From Actinophytocola xanthii (lineage in GTDB: Bacteria; Actinomycetota; Actinomycetes; Mycobacteriales; Pseudonocardiaceae): a stretch of DNA of 57,987 nt. Both the position numbers and the translations under genes were made by a program. The DNA is taken from assembly GCF_001921205.1 (NCBI RefSeq), contig NZ_MSIE01000065.1:1-57987 (forward strand), read 5' to 3'. The notes under the pieces are model-generated. The model worked only from the letters and a program-made list of their open reading frames with translations. It was not told the DNA's origin and made no database searches. Of this stretch, positions 1 to 11,593 are shown piece by piece (within the stretch, counting starts at the first letter, position 1; every line of letters begins with the position of its first letter).

Positions 1-1
1 G

Positions 2-838
2 CCAACCAGCACCGACGAGCCAACCAGCACCGACGAGCCGACCAGCACCGACTGGTCAACCGGTACCGGTGAACCGACCGGCGCCGAGGGCCCAACCAGC
101 ACCGACCGGCCAACCAGCGAGCCGACCGACACCGACGCCACCACCCCCGACACCACCCGCCCCCACCGCCACACCGACGGCCCCGAGCTCCCCGACGAGA
201 TCCAGTTCTCCGACCTCGACCCCGAGGCCCGCCGCGAGCTCCGCAGCCTCGCCAAGCCCGTCGCCGAGCTGGTCGGGCGGCATCTCGTCGCCGCCGGGCG
301 GTTGATCGACGAGGACCCCGAGCTCGCCCTCGAGCACGCCCGCTACGCCCGTACCCGCGCGGCCCGCGTCGCGCTCGTGCGGGAGGCGGCCGGGCTCACG
401 GCCTACCACGCCGGCGAGTGGGCGGAGGCCCTCGGCGAGCTGCGCGCGGTCCGCCGGATGACCGGCGCCCAGACCCACCTCCCCGTCATGGCCGACTGCG
501 AGCGCGCCCTCGGCCGCCCCGAGCGCGCGCTCGACCTGGCCGCCGAGGCCGGTTCCGGCCTCCCCGAGGAGACCGCCGTCGAGCTGCGAATCGTCGCGGC
601 CGGGGCACGGCGGGACATGGGGCAGCTCGACGCCGCGGTCGTCACGCTGCAGGGCCCGGACCTCGACCCGCGCGTCCGCCGGCCCTGGAGCGCGCGCCTG
701 TTCTACGCCTACGCCGACAACCTCGAGGCCGCCGGCCGCACCGAGGAGGCCATCCGCTGGTTCCTCAACGCCGCCGAGGCCGACCTCGACGAGGAGACCG
801 ACGCCGCCGAGCGAGCCATCGAGTTGGGGGCCGAATGA
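2..838 (+). CDS. TPR-like helical repeat protein, 5' end outside window
   Basis: The frame is open from base 2 to the TGA at 836-838, so about 278 codons are visible and the true start lies upstream. The first 60 or so residues are Thr/Pro/Ser/Asp/Glu rich and contain tandem PTSTDE units, a low-complexity linker that is probably disordered. From about residue 65 the protein is Ala/Glu/Arg-rich and helical with TPR-like A/B helix spacing (for example AGRTEEAIRWFLNAAE near the end). TPR proteins are scaffolds, and no catalytic motif is seen. Its stop overlaps the next start as ATGA. In position it corresponds to the TPR gene at the head of the mycobacterial tlyA-recN neighbourhood. An annotation starting at the TTG at 302 would be shorter but would discard an open, codon-biased frame. 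Confidence 0.75.
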   Translation, partial: PTSTDEPTSTDEPTSTDWSTGTGEPTGAEGPTSTDRPTSEPTDTDATTPDTTRPHRHTDGPELPDEIQFSDLDPEARRELRSLAKPVAELVGRHLVAAGRLIDEDPELALEHARYARTRAARVALVREAAGLTAYHAGEWAEALGELRAVRRMTGAQTHLPVMADCERALGRPERALDLAAEAGSGLPEETAVELRIVAAGARRDMGQLDAAVVTLQGPDLDPRVRRPWSARLFYAYADNLEAAGRTEEAIRWFLNAAEADLDEETDAAERAIELGAE

Positions 839-1809
839 GCCTGCTCGACCACTACGACGCCCTCCTGTTCGACCTCGACGGCACCGTCTACCGCGGCGAG
901 GAGGTCATCGACGCCGCCCCCGCCGCCGTGGCGGCCACCCACCGCGCCGGGGTCACCGTTCGCTTCGTCACCAACAACGCCTCGCGCGGCCCGGACGAGG
1001 TCGCCCGGCACCTGACCGCCCTCGGCATCCCCGCCCGCCCCGACGAGGTCAGCACCAGCGCCCAGGCCGCGGCCCAGGTGCTCGCCGAGAAGGTCACCGG
1101 CACCGTCCTCATCGTCGGGTCGGCCTCGCTGGAGCACGAGGTCCGGCAGGTCGGTCTCCACCCGACCCGCACCGCCGACGACGACGTCGTCGCCGTCGTC
1201 CAGGGACTCTCCAAGGACACCGGCTGGCGGGACCTCGCCGAGGCGTGTGTCGCGCTCAACACCGGCGTGCTCTGGGTCGCCTGCAACGTCGACCCCACCC
1301 TGCCCACCGAACGCGGTCAGCTCCCCGGCGCCGGATCGTTCGTTGCCGCGCTGCGTACCGCCACCGGGCGGGAGCCAATCGTCGCGGGTAAGCCGGCCGC
1401 ACCGCTCATGGTGGAGGCGGTTCGGGCGGCGAACGCCGATCACGCGCTCGCGATCGGGGACCGGCTCGACAGCGACATCGACGGCGCGATCGCCGCCGGG
1501 CTCGACTCGCTGCTGGTCATGTCCGGGGTCACCACCGCCGCCCAGCTGCTCGCCGCGGACACCCGACCCACCTACCTCGCGGCGGACGTCGCGGCAGTCA
1601 CCGAACCCCGGGAGCGGCTGGCCGTGGGGGAGCAGGCCGACTGGAGCGTCGAGGACGGCACCGTCCGCCACCGCGGCGACGGCGAGCCCGACCCGTTCAC
1701 GCTGCTGCGGGCCCTCGCCGCCACCCCGCCCGGCGGTCGGTTCGAAGCCGCCGACGACGCCGCCCGCACGGCGCTCGCGCACCTCGGTCTGGGCGATGGG
1801 CTAGCGTGA
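835..1809 (+). CDS. HAD-superfamily phosphatase, NagD/glycerol-3-phosphate phosphatase type
   Basis: This 324-residue protein begins at the ATG overlapping the previous stop. Near the N-terminus it has the HAD motif I (LLFDLDGTVYRG, nucleophile Asp plus acid/base Asp). Motif II is FVTNNAS, and the C-terminal metal site is IGDRLDSDIDGA. The C2-type cap between motifs II and III places it in the NagD/phosphoglycolate phosphatase branch, whose mycobacterial member acts on glycerol-3-phosphate. A further C-terminal segment of about 90 residues follows motif IV. Substrate cannot be read from sequence; a sugar- or glycerol-phosphate role in the cytosol is inferred. Confidence 0.85.
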   Translation: MSLLDHYDALLFDLDGTVYRGEEVIDAAPAAVAATHRAGVTVRFVTNNASRGPDEVARHLTALGIPARPDEVSTSAQAAAQVLAEKVTGTVLIVGSASLEHEVRQVGLHPTRTADDDVVAVVQGLSKDTGWRDLAEACVALNTGVLWVACNVDPTLPTERGQLPGAGSFVAALRTATGREPIVAGKPAAPLMVEAVRAANADHALAIGDRLDSDIDGAIAAGLDSLLVMSGVTTAAQLLAADTRPTYLAADVAAVTEPRERLAVGEQADWSVEDGTVRHRGDGEPDPFTLLRALAATPPGGRFEAADDAARTALAHLGLGDGLA

Positions 1810-1813
1810 AACC

Positions 1814-1972
1814 GTGCAGCCGCAAGAGCAGCAGGCCGGGGACCCGGCCATCGACGACGCCCTGGCCAGGACCGAGTCCCTCGACGGCGTCCCGCTGGCC
1901 GAGCACGTAGGCCGGTTCGACGCGGTACACGGCGCGCTCAACGACGCGCTGTCGCGGATCGACACGGACTGA
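1814..1972 (+). CDS. Small conserved-position protein, 52 aa
   Basis: A GTG at 1814 opens a 52-residue frame ending in TGA two bases before the tlyA start. The product is acidic and helical (it contains LARTESLDGVPLAEHVGRFD). It fills the slot held by a similarly small hypothetical gene between the HAD phosphatase and tlyA in mycobacteria, and codon use is typical of the neighbours. A GTG five bases past the previous stop, tight spacing on both sides and a coherent amphipathic pattern support it as real. Function is unknown. Confidence 0.65.
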   Translation: MQPQEQQAGDPAIDDALARTESLDGVPLAEHVGRFDAVHGALNDALSRIDTD

Positions 1973-1974
1973 CG

Positions 1975-2772
1975 GTGCCGCGCCGGACACGGCTGGACGC
2001 GGAGCTCGTTCGCCGCGGCCTCGCCCGATCGCGCGAGCACGCCTCGCAGCTCATCGCGGCCGGTCGGGTCACCGTGCGGGGCACGGTCGCCGGTAAACCG
2101 GCCACCGCGGTCGAGACCGACGCTCCGGTGGTGGTCCGCGAGCAGAACGGCGACGACTGGGCCTCCCGCGGCGCCCACAAGCTGATCGGCGCGCTCGACG
2201 CGTTCGACCTCGACGTCACCGGCCGGCGCGCGCTCGACGCCGGCGCCTCCACCGGCGGTTTCACCGACGTGCTGCTGCGTCGAGGGGCGCGCGAGGTCGT
2301 GGCCGCGGACGTCGGCCGCGGCCTGCTGGTCTGGCGGCTGCGGACCGACGACCGCGTCACCGTGCTCGACAAGACGAACGTCCGCTCGCTCACCCCCGAG
2401 CAGACCGGCGGCCCGGTCGACCTGGTCGTGGCCGACCTGTCGTTCATCTCGCTGCGGCTGGTGCTGCCCGCGCTGCTGGCCTGCACGACCGAGGAGGCCG
2501 ACCTGGTGCCCATGGTCAAACCCCAGTTCGAGGTCGGCAAGGAGCGGCTCGGGTCCGGCGGTGTCGTCCGCGACCCCGCGCTGCGAGCCGAGGCCGTGCG
2601 GGAGGTGGTCGCCGCGGCCGCCGAGCTGGGCCTGCGCGCCGACGGCGTGACCGCCAGCCCGCTCCCCGGCCCCTCCGGGAATGTCGAATACTTCGTATGG
2701 CTGCGGCGGGGCGAACCGAACCCGGACGCCGCGGCGCTGGTCGAGAACGCAGTTCGGGAGGGCCCGCGATGA
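1975..2772 (+). CDS. tlyA: TlyA, 16S/23S rRNA 2'-O-methyltransferase
   Basis: This 265-residue protein starts at GTG 1975. Residues 1-60 form an S4 RNA-binding domain (LDAELVRRGLARSREHA). A Rossmann methyltransferase domain follows, with the SAM-binding loop LDAGASTGGFTDVLL near residue 90 and the catalytic region VADLSFISLR and MVKPQFE. TlyA methylates C1409 of 16S and C1920 of 23S rRNA in mycobacteria, and its loss gives capreomycin resistance. The name haemolysin A is historical. It is translationally coupled to nadK by an ATGA overlap. Confidence 0.93.
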   Translation: MPRRTRLDAELVRRGLARSREHASQLIAAGRVTVRGTVAGKPATAVETDAPVVVREQNGDDWASRGAHKLIGALDAFDLDVTGRRALDAGASTGGFTDVLLRRGAREVVAADVGRGLLVWRLRTDDRVTVLDKTNVRSLTPEQTGGPVDLVVADLSFISLRLVLPALLACTTEEADLVPMVKPQFEVGKERLGSGGVVRDPALRAEAVREVVAAAAELGLRADGVTASPLPGPSGNVEYFVWLRRGEPNPDAAALVENAVREGPR

Positions 2773-3656
2773 CCGGACGTGAGGTGCTGCTCGTCGTGCA
2801 CACCGGTCGGTCGGACACCCTGCACACCGCGGAGAAGGTCGCCGGCTGGTTCGCCGAGGCCGACATCCGGCTGCGGGTGCTCGCCGACGAGGCGCCCCAG
2901 CTGGACAGCTCCTGCTACCAGACCGTCGTACACGGCGGCCGGGAGGCCGCGGCGGGGACCGAGCTGGTGTTCGTGCTCGGCGGCGACGGCACCCTGCTGC
3001 GCGCGGCCGAGCTCGCCCGACCGGCGGGCGTGCCGGTGCTGGCGGTGAACATGGGGCGGGTGGGGTTCCTCGCCGAGGCCGACTCGGACATCCTCGAGCA
3101 GGCCGTCCGGCAGGTGATCGCCCGCAACTACGAGGTCGTCGACCGGATGACCGTCGACATCACCGCCTCGCTCGGCGACCGGCACCTCGCCCGCACCTGG
3201 GCCCTGAACGAGGCGAGCGTGGAGAAGAGCAGCCGCGAGCGGATCCTCGACGTGCGGATCGAGGTCGACGGGCGGCCGGTGTCCTCGTTCGGCTGCGACG
3301 GCGTGCTCTGCGCCACCCCGACCGGCTCGACCGCCTACGCGTTCTCCGCCGGTGGGCCCATCGTGTGGCCGGACGTCCAGGCGCTGCTGGTCGTGCCGTC
3401 GAACGCGCACGCCATGTTCTCCCGGCCGCTGGTCGTCTCTCCGGACTCGGTCGTCGCGGTGGAGGTCGATCCGGACGGGCACCCGGCGGTGCTGTGCTGC
3501 GACGGGCGCCGGACGTTCGTGCTGCCGCCCGGGGCCAGGGTCGAGGTGGTGGGCGGGACGAAGCCGACGCGCCTCGTGCGGTTGCGGGACGAGCCGTTCA
3601 CCGACCGGCTCGTCCACAAGTTCGAGCTCCCCGTCCAGGGCTGGCGCAACCGCTGA
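2769..3656 (+). CDS. nadK: NAD kinase
   Basis: This 295-residue protein phosphorylates NAD to NADP using ATP or polyphosphate. The GGDGT signature lies at residues 71-75 and the LNE segment, which binds the ribose of NAD, near residue 150. The glycine-rich CATPTGSTAY motif follows. Length fits actinobacterial PpnK. The ATG overlaps the tlyA stop. A longer frame reaching back to 2697 exists but runs inside tlyA and is rejected. Confidence 0.95.
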   Translation: MTGREVLLVVHTGRSDTLHTAEKVAGWFAEADIRLRVLADEAPQLDSSCYQTVVHGGREAAAGTELVFVLGGDGTLLRAAELARPAGVPVLAVNMGRVGFLAEADSDILEQAVRQVIARNYEVVDRMTVDITASLGDRHLARTWALNEASVEKSSRERILDVRIEVDGRPVSSFGCDGVLCATPTGSTAYAFSAGGPIVWPDVQALLVVPSNAHAMFSRPLVVSPDSVVAVEVDPDGHPAVLCCDGRRTFVLPPGARVEVVGGTKPTRLVRLRDEPFTDRLVHKFELPVQGWRNR

Positions 3657-3725
3657 CCCGGCGAATCGAACACACATGTGGATAGGTACGAGCTTTCGTC
3701 GGCCGTAGCGGATAAAGTGCGCGCT

Positions 3726-5516
3726 GTGTTGGCCGAAATGCGCATCGAGGGCCTCGGCGTGATCGACGAGGCCACGCTCGAACTGGATCCGGGACTCACC
3801 GTCGTCACCGGCGAGACCGGCGCGGGCAAGACCATGGTCGTCACCGGGCTGCACCTGCTCTCCGGTGGTCGGGCCGAGGCGTCACGGGTGCGCACCGGCG
3901 CGTCGAGAGCGGTCGTCGAGGGCCGGTTCGACGCCCCCGCTGGCAGCTCCGCGGCCAAGGTCGCCGCGGACGCCGGCGCCGAACCCGACGCCGACGGCGA
4001 GCTCATCGCGCTGCGCACCGTCTCGCCCGACGGTCGCTCGCGCGCCCACCTTGGCGGACGCTCGGTGCCGGTCGGGGTGCTGTCCGACCTGGCCGAGCAG
4101 CTCATCGCCGTGCACGGGCAGAACGACCAGCTGCGCCTGCTGCGGCCGGCCGAGCAGCGCGGCGTGCTCGACCGCTTCGCCGGCGAGGAGCTGCTGGGCG
4201 CGCTCAGCGAGTACCGCAGGGTGCGCGACGACTGGCACCGGGTGAGCACCGAGCTGGCCGACCGCACGGCCCGGGCGCGCGAGTTGGCTCGCGAGGCCGA
4301 CCTGCTGCGGCACGGCCTCGCCGAGATCCAGGCCGTCGACCCGCAGCCGGGGGAGGACGACGAGCTGGTCGCCACCGCCCGCCGGCTCGCCGACGCCGAC
4401 CAGCTGCGCGAGGCGGCCACCGGCGCGTCCTTCGCCATCAGCGGCTCGCCCGACGGCGACCCGGACGCCCCCGGCGCACTCGGCCTGATCGCCGACGCCC
4501 GGCACCGGCTGTCCTCCGCCGAGGACCCGAGGCTGCGGGAGCTGGCGCCGCGCCTGGCCGAGGCCGAGGCGCTGCTCACCGACGTCGGCCCCGAGCTGAC
4601 GAGCTACCTCGAGTCGCTGGACGCCGACCCGTCCGTGCTCGAGAAGGTGTTGGCCCGGCAGGCCGAGCTGAAGGCGCTGACTAGGAAGTACGCCGCCGAT
4701 GTGGACGGCGTGCTGGCCTGGGCGAAGGACGCCGAGCAGCGCCTGGCCGGCCTGGACACCTCCGAGGAGGCGCTCTCGGCGCTGGCCGCCCGCCGCGACG
4801 AGCTCGCCGGCGAGCTGGCCGAACGTGCCCAGGCCGTGACCGAGCTGCGGGTCATCGCCGCCGACCGCTTCGCCAAGGCGGTGACCGTCGAGCTGGGTGG
4901 CCTCGCGATGGGCCAGGCCAGCATCGACGTGGTGATCAGCACCCGCTGGGCCGAGCCGGGGGAGTCCCACGCCCTCCGCGTGGCCGGCGGCGACGGCGGC
5001 GACGCGCTCGTGCACGCCGGCCCGGACGGCATCGACGAGGTCGAGCTGCGCCTGGTCGCCCACGACGGGGCCGTGCCGCTGCCCGTGCACAAGGCAGCGT
5101 CCGGCGGCGAGCTGTCCCGTGTGATGCTGGCCATCGAGGTGGTGCTGGCGCACTCCGACCCGGTGCCGACCCTGGTGTTCGACGAGGTCGACGCCGGCGT
5201 GGGCGGCCGGGCAGCGGTGGAGATCGGCCGCCGCCTCGCCCGCCTGGCCGCCAGCCACCAGGTCATCGTCGTGACCCACCTGCCCCAGGTCGCCGCGTTC
5301 GCCGACCGCCACCTGGTCGTCGACAAGAGCGCCAAGGGCGGCGTGAGCCGCAGCGACGTCCGCATGGTGGCCGACAAGGACCGGGTGGTCGAGCTGGCCC
5401 GCATGCTCGCCGGCATGGACTCCACCGAGACCGGCCGCGCCCACGCCGAGGAGCTGCTGGCCGTGGCGGAGAAGGACAAGCAGTCCAGCACCGGGAAGTC
5501 CCGCAAGCGCCGCTGA
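3726..5516 (+). CDS. recN: DNA repair protein RecN
   Basis: This SMC-like ATPase has 596 residues and acts in double-strand-break repair. Walker A (GETGAGKT) lies at residues 29-36, long coiled-coil segments fill the middle, and the ABC signature SGGELSRVML and Walker B TLVFDEVDAG lie near the C-terminus. I place the start at GTG 3726, because the family begins with a few residues before RIEGLGVIDEA. An upstream GTG at 3678 would add 16 unlikely residues. There is a 69-bp gap after nadK, which breaks the chain of overlaps and may hold a promoter. The tail is Lys/Arg/Ser-rich. Confidence 0.93.
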   Translation: MLAEMRIEGLGVIDEATLELDPGLTVVTGETGAGKTMVVTGLHLLSGGRAEASRVRTGASRAVVEGRFDAPAGSSAAKVAADAGAEPDADGELIALRTVSPDGRSRAHLGGRSVPVGVLSDLAEQLIAVHGQNDQLRLLRPAEQRGVLDRFAGEELLGALSEYRRVRDDWHRVSTELADRTARARELAREADLLRHGLAEIQAVDPQPGEDDELVATARRLADADQLREAATGASFAISGSPDGDPDAPGALGLIADARHRLSSAEDPRLRELAPRLAEAEALLTDVGPELTSYLESLDADPSVLEKVLARQAELKALTRKYAADVDGVLAWAKDAEQRLAGLDTSEEALSALAARRDELAGELAERAQAVTELRVIAADRFAKAVTVELGGLAMGQASIDVVISTRWAEPGESHALRVAGGDGGDALVHAGPDGIDEVELRLVAHDGAVPLPVHKAASGGELSRVMLAIEVVLAHSDPVPTLVFDEVDAGVGGRAAVEIGRRLARLAASHQVIVVTHLPQVAAFADRHLVVDKSAKGGVSRSDVRMVADKDRVVELARMLAGMDSTETGRAHAEELLAVAEKDKQSSTGKSRKRR

Positions 5517-6437
5517 GCCTCGCCAGGGTTCGAGAACCGCGTGCCGGCGTGGGCCCGCGATCGCGTCGTGCCGCCGCCCGAGCGGGAGAGGGTCGCCCGC
5601 GAGCCGGTCCGCGGCCTTCGACCACGTCCAGGCAGGCGCCAGGACTCCACAATCCTGCGCTACGACGATCATCGGTGACCCTCGCCGGACCTGCTCCACG
5701 TCGTCGCCCACGAGGGCCTACCCCGGGTCACCTCGGCGAGCAGGTACGAAGGAGATCCCCCTCGCCAACCTCGAGCAGAACGTCCGGTTCGCCCCGCCAC
5801 CCTGTGGCTTCACCGAAGGGCTCTCCCCGCACCCCCGGCGACGACGCGCAGGCCTGGCTCGCCGCACCGTCCTCGCCCCCGCGGAATCCGCCCCGACGGC
5901 TCAGCCCTGACCGGGATCCACCCCGACGCTTCGACCTCGCCGCAATCCACCACCCGCTGGTCGGCATGCGACACAACACCGTGCTGCAAGGCCGCCCCGA
6001 ATCAGAGGTGCCGGCCTACCTCACCCAGAGGCGCACGGCCCAAGAACCCGAACCACGTCCAGACCGGACAGTCCATACCCGTCGTCCTACCACCACGGCT
6101 GGCACCTCCCAGCGCCCTGGCCGGACCGAGACACGCTCGTCCACCGTCTGCTGACCAACCAACTCCTACCCCCCTCGCCCAACCCCCCAAACACCTGCTG
6201 CTTGCCGCCAACTCCCAGTGAACAACCCCCACCCGTTCCCGGGGGCGTCCCGCCTTGCCAGCGTATCGGCGATCAGGGGTGGATGGGCCTGAGCGGACTG
6301 ACCTGTGGACAACTCAGCACCGCGAACGGAAGATCCGGCTGCCCCGGACACTGTGGACTCACTCGAACAGGTCATGCCCGGTCCACCGGCGGCGTGGCGC
6401 TCCGGGGCCGCTACCGACGCTCGTCACCATCGGGGCC
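5517..6437. other. 921-bp intergenic region without a recognisable gene
   Basis: No frame here gives a convincing product. The longest forward frame (5549-6154) is Pro/Arg/Ser-rich with no fold-like pattern, and the reverse frames are equally low in complexity. Local composition is C-rich and the third-position bias of the flanking genes is absent. The segment separates recN from steA, which are adjacent or nearly so in mycobacteria. It may be a degraded gene or a decayed insertion. I see no inverted terminal repeats. Confidence 0.5.
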
Positions 6438-7622
6438 ATGAAGCTCACTGGGCTGCTCGCGCGTTCCGGTCCCACCCGTCCCGGCGTGAGCGGGATCGGG
6501 CGGGTCGACCGGCGTACCGGCGAGCTGCTGCGGCGGGTCGGGCGCGGTGAGATCGTCATCCTCGACCAGGTCGACCTGGACCGAGCCACCGCGGACGCGC
6601 TGGTCGCCGCGGAGGTCGCCGGGGTCGTGAACGCCTCGCCGTCGATTTCGGGGCGGTTCCCCAACCTCGGGCCCGAGATCATCGTCGGTGCGGGGACCGT
6701 GCTGGTCGACGGGGTGGGGCCGGAGATCCTGCGCGCCGTCAAGGAGGGCAGCAAGGTCCGGCTGCACGAGGGCGGGGTCTTCCTCGGCGAGAAGGAGGTC
6801 GGGCGCGGCACCCAGCAGACCGCCGAGTCCATCGCCGACCTCATGATCGAGGCCAAGGCCGGCATGTCGGCCCAGCTCGAGGCGTTCTCGGCCAACACGA
6901 TCGAGTTTCTCCGGCGCGAGCGGACCCTGATCCTCGATGGGGTGGGGGTGCCAGAGCTGCACATCCCGCTCGCCGGGCGGCAGGTGCTGGTCGTCGCGCC
7001 GGGGCACGGGCACCTGGAGGACCTCGGCGCGCTGCGCCGGTACATCGCCGAGCACCGGCCCGTGCTGGTCGGGGTCGACGCGGGCGCCGACGCGCTGCTC
7101 GGCAAGGGGTACAAGCCGGACGTCATCGTCGGGGACCCGGACCGGATCTCCTCCGACACGCTCCGCAGCGGCGCCCAGGTGGTCGTGCCGGCGCACTTCG
7201 ACGGGCACGCCCCCGGGCTGGAGCGGGTGCAGGACCTCGGCATCGGCGCGGTCACCTTCCCGGCCTCGGCCAACGCCGAGGACCTGGCACTGCTGCTCGC
7301 CGACGTGCACGGCGCCAGCCTCGTCGTCACCGTCGGCTTCCAGGCGACGCTGCGGGAGTTTCTCGACCGCGGCCGCTCCGGGTCCAACCCCTCGACCTTC
7401 CTCACCCGGCTGAAACTCGGCAGCAAGATCGTCGACGGCCGTGCGGTCGCCGCGCTGCACCGCGCCCGCGTGTCGCTGGCCGCCGTGCTCGTCCTGGTCC
7501 TGTCCGCGCTCGTCGCGGTGCTCGTCGCACTGACCGTCTCCGGGGTTGCCGACGCCTACGTCGACCGCGCCGTCGAGACCTGGAACAGCTTCCTGAGCTG
7601 GATCGGAGGGCTTTTCTCGTGA
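6438..7622 (+). CDS. steA: SteA-like cytokinetic ring protein
   Basis: This 394-residue protein begins at ATG 6438. The soluble part has an N-terminal region ending in NLGPEIIVGAG and a thiamin-pyrophosphokinase-like central domain with VGVDAGADALL and KPDVIVGDPDRI. A single membrane segment lies at about residues 342-368 (Val/Leu/Ala-rich), followed by a short tail ending WIGGLFS. In Corynebacterium SteA works with SteB at the septum to tune peptidoglycan hydrolysis. The GTG start of the next gene overlaps this stop, which supports that pairing. Frames starting earlier, at 6255, run through the non-coding gap and are rejected. Confidence 0.87.
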   Translation: MKLTGLLARSGPTRPGVSGIGRVDRRTGELLRRVGRGEIVILDQVDLDRATADALVAAEVAGVVNASPSISGRFPNLGPEIIVGAGTVLVDGVGPEILRAVKEGSKVRLHEGGVFLGEKEVGRGTQQTAESIADLMIEAKAGMSAQLEAFSANTIEFLRRERTLILDGVGVPELHIPLAGRQVLVVAPGHGHLEDLGALRRYIAEHRPVLVGVDAGADALLGKGYKPDVIVGDPDRISSDTLRSGAQVVVPAHFDGHAPGLERVQDLGIGAVTFPASANAEDLALLLADVHGASLVVTVGFQATLREFLDRGRSGSNPSTFLTRLKLGSKIVDGRAVAALHRARVSLAAVLVLVLSALVAVLVALTVSGVADAYVDRAVETWNSFLSWIGGLFS

Positions 7623-8560
7623 TCTCGCTGCGCTACCACGTCGTCTCCATCACCGCGGTCTTCCTCGCCCTGGCCGTCGGCGTCGTGCTCGGCTCCACGA
7701 CCCTGTCCCGGTCGCTGCTGTCCGGCCTGACCGACGACAACGAGCAGCTGGCCACGCAGGTCAGCGACCTCGAGGCACAGCGCAACGCCCAGCAGGCCCA
7801 GCTCGCCGACGCCGACGACTTCGCCGCCACCGTCGGCCCCATGGCCGTGCGCGGTCAGCTCGACCAGCGCACCGTGGTGATCATCACCACCGCCGGCGCC
7901 GACCCGGCCGACCGCGACGCGCTCAAGACCCTGCTCGGCGACGCCGGGGCGCGGGTCACCGGCGAGCTCCAGCTCACCGAGGCGTTCAGCAACCCGGAGA
8001 AGGCCGACCAGGTCAAGGACATCGTCATCCGGCTGCTGCCCGCCGGGGTGCAGCTGCCCACCGCGTCCGATCCGGGCAGCCTGGCCGGCGGTCTGCTCGG
8101 TCCGCTGCTGCTGATCGGCAAGGACGACAACAAACCGCAGGCCTCGGCGGACGAGACCGCGGCGGCGCTCGCGGGCCTCACCGAGGGCGGCTTCGTCAAG
8201 GCCGCCCAGCGGGTGGAGCCGGCGCAGCTCGCGGTCGTGCTCACCGGCGGCGCCGCGGAGGGTGACGGCGCGGGGGACCAGGCGGCGACGGTCGCTCGCT
8301 TCGCCACCCAGGTCGACCGGTCCGGCGCGGGAGCCGTCCTGGCCGGCGGCGCTGGGTCCGCCGACGGCACCGGCGCGGTCGGCGTCGTCCGCGCGGACAC
8401 CGCCGCGACCAGCATTTTGTCCACTGTAGACAACGTGGCGACGCCTGCCGGGCGGGTGGTGACCGTGCTCGCGCTGCGCGAGCAGCTCGAGGGCGGAACC
8501 GGCCGCTACGGCAGCGCCGGCAACGCCGAGGCACCGGCGCCGGGTGTACGCACGGAGTAA
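7619..8560 (+). CDS. steB: SteB/MctB family membrane-anchored protein
   Basis: This 313-residue protein starts at GTG 7619, overlapping the steA stop by four bases. An N-terminal membrane segment (residues 8-27, VSITAVFLALAVGVVLG) is followed by a coiled coil (about 36-62, DDNEQLATQVSDLEAQ) and an extracytoplasmic domain. In M. tuberculosis the homologue in this position is called MctB and was linked to copper export; in Corynebacterium it is the SteA partner. No copper-binding Cys or His cluster is visible, so I favour the cell-division role. A run of rare codons lies near 8413-8437. Confidence 0.85.
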   Translation: MISLRYHVVSITAVFLALAVGVVLGSTTLSRSLLSGLTDDNEQLATQVSDLEAQRNAQQAQLADADDFAATVGPMAVRGQLDQRTVVIITTAGADPADRDALKTLLGDAGARVTGELQLTEAFSNPEKADQVKDIVIRLLPAGVQLPTASDPGSLAGGLLGPLLLIGKDDNKPQASADETAAALAGLTEGGFVKAAQRVEPAQLAVVLTGGAAEGDGAGDQAATVARFATQVDRSGAGAVLAGGAGSADGTGAVGVVRADTAATSILSTVDNVATPAGRVVTVLALREQLEGGTGRYGSAGNAEAPAPGVRTE

Positions 8561-8627
8561 CGCTGCGTGATCTCCAGGTTGGGGTGCGCGTGTCCCGTGA
8601 GCGAGCGTCGAGCAGGTGATACGGTGA

Positions 8628-11056
<2,429 letters not shown>

Positions 11057-11060
11057 GCAC

Positions 11061-11095
11061 CGCTGCTCGTGCCGGGCGAACCGGCACGAGCAGCG
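11061..11095. terminator. Strong hairpin between convergent genes
   Basis: A 15-bp perfect stem (arms 11061-11075 and 11081-11095, around GCTGCTCGTGCCGG) encloses a 5-nt loop. It lies four bases past the Nudix stop and 14 bases before the stop of the leftward ridA, so it can end both transcripts. There is no U-tract, as is common in GC-rich actinobacteria. Confidence 0.75.
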
Positions 11096-11108
11096 CGGCG
11101 AGGTCGCC

Positions 11109-11510
11109 TCAGGCGACGGCGGTTCCCTCCAGCTCGACCAGCTGGCCCGGGATCGCCAGCCGGGTCACGCCCAGCATCGTCGTGGTCGGGGCCACCCTGG
11201 CCGCACCCAGCCGCGAGGCCAGCACGCCGTAGTGCTGGAAGAGCAGGTCGACGTCGGTGGTGTAGACGTTGAGCCGCACGAGGTCGGTCAACGACATGCC
11301 GGCCTCGCCGAGCACGGCCTCCAGGTTGTCGATGCTCAACGCCAGCTGGGCCGCCATGTCACCGTCGTGCTGGGGCTTGCCGTCGCTGCTCATCGCGGTC
11401 TGCCCGGAGCAGTACAGCGTGCGGGTGTTCCCGGAGACGACCTCGCCCTGGTTGAAACCCATCTCCACCGACCACGTCACCGGGTTGACCGCGGTTCGTT
11501 CCAATGCCAC
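11109..11510 (-). CDS. RidA/YjgF family protein
   Basis: This 133-residue protein has the family pattern, including a YCSGQTAMSSDGKP opening strand and a C-terminal PGQLVELEGTAVA in place of the usual LVEIEAVA. RidA proteins hydrolyse reactive enamine/imine intermediates. The usual catalytic Arg position falls in a divergent segment (ARVAPTTTMLGV), so deaminase activity is uncertain. It lies downstream of the permease on the same strand, 83 bp away, and may share its transcript. A role in clearing amine-catabolic intermediates is inferred. Confidence 0.85.
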   Translation of the reverse strand: MALERTAVNPVTWSVEMGFNQGEVVSGNTRTLYCSGQTAMSSDGKPQHDGDMAAQLALSIDNLEAVLGEAGMSLTDLVRLNVYTTDVDLLFQHYGVLASRLGAARVAPTTTMLGVTRLAIPGQLVELEGTAVA

Positions 11511-11593
11511 AACAGCTCCGTTCGATCATCGGGTGTGTGGCGAAAGCCTCCCAACGAATCACGACATCCTCTGTCATGTATCCCGGACGTGCT

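Noticed and set aside
1938-3854. Long leftward open frame of 638 codons opposite tlyA, nadK and recN
   Set aside because: It mirrors genes with clear motifs on the other strand, and its product is low-complexity; typical antisense artefact of high GC.
5549-6154. 201-residue frame in the recN-steA gap
   Set aside because: Pro/Arg/Ser-rich with no hydrophobic core pattern or motif, and no codon bias; looks like a chance open frame in C-rich DNA.
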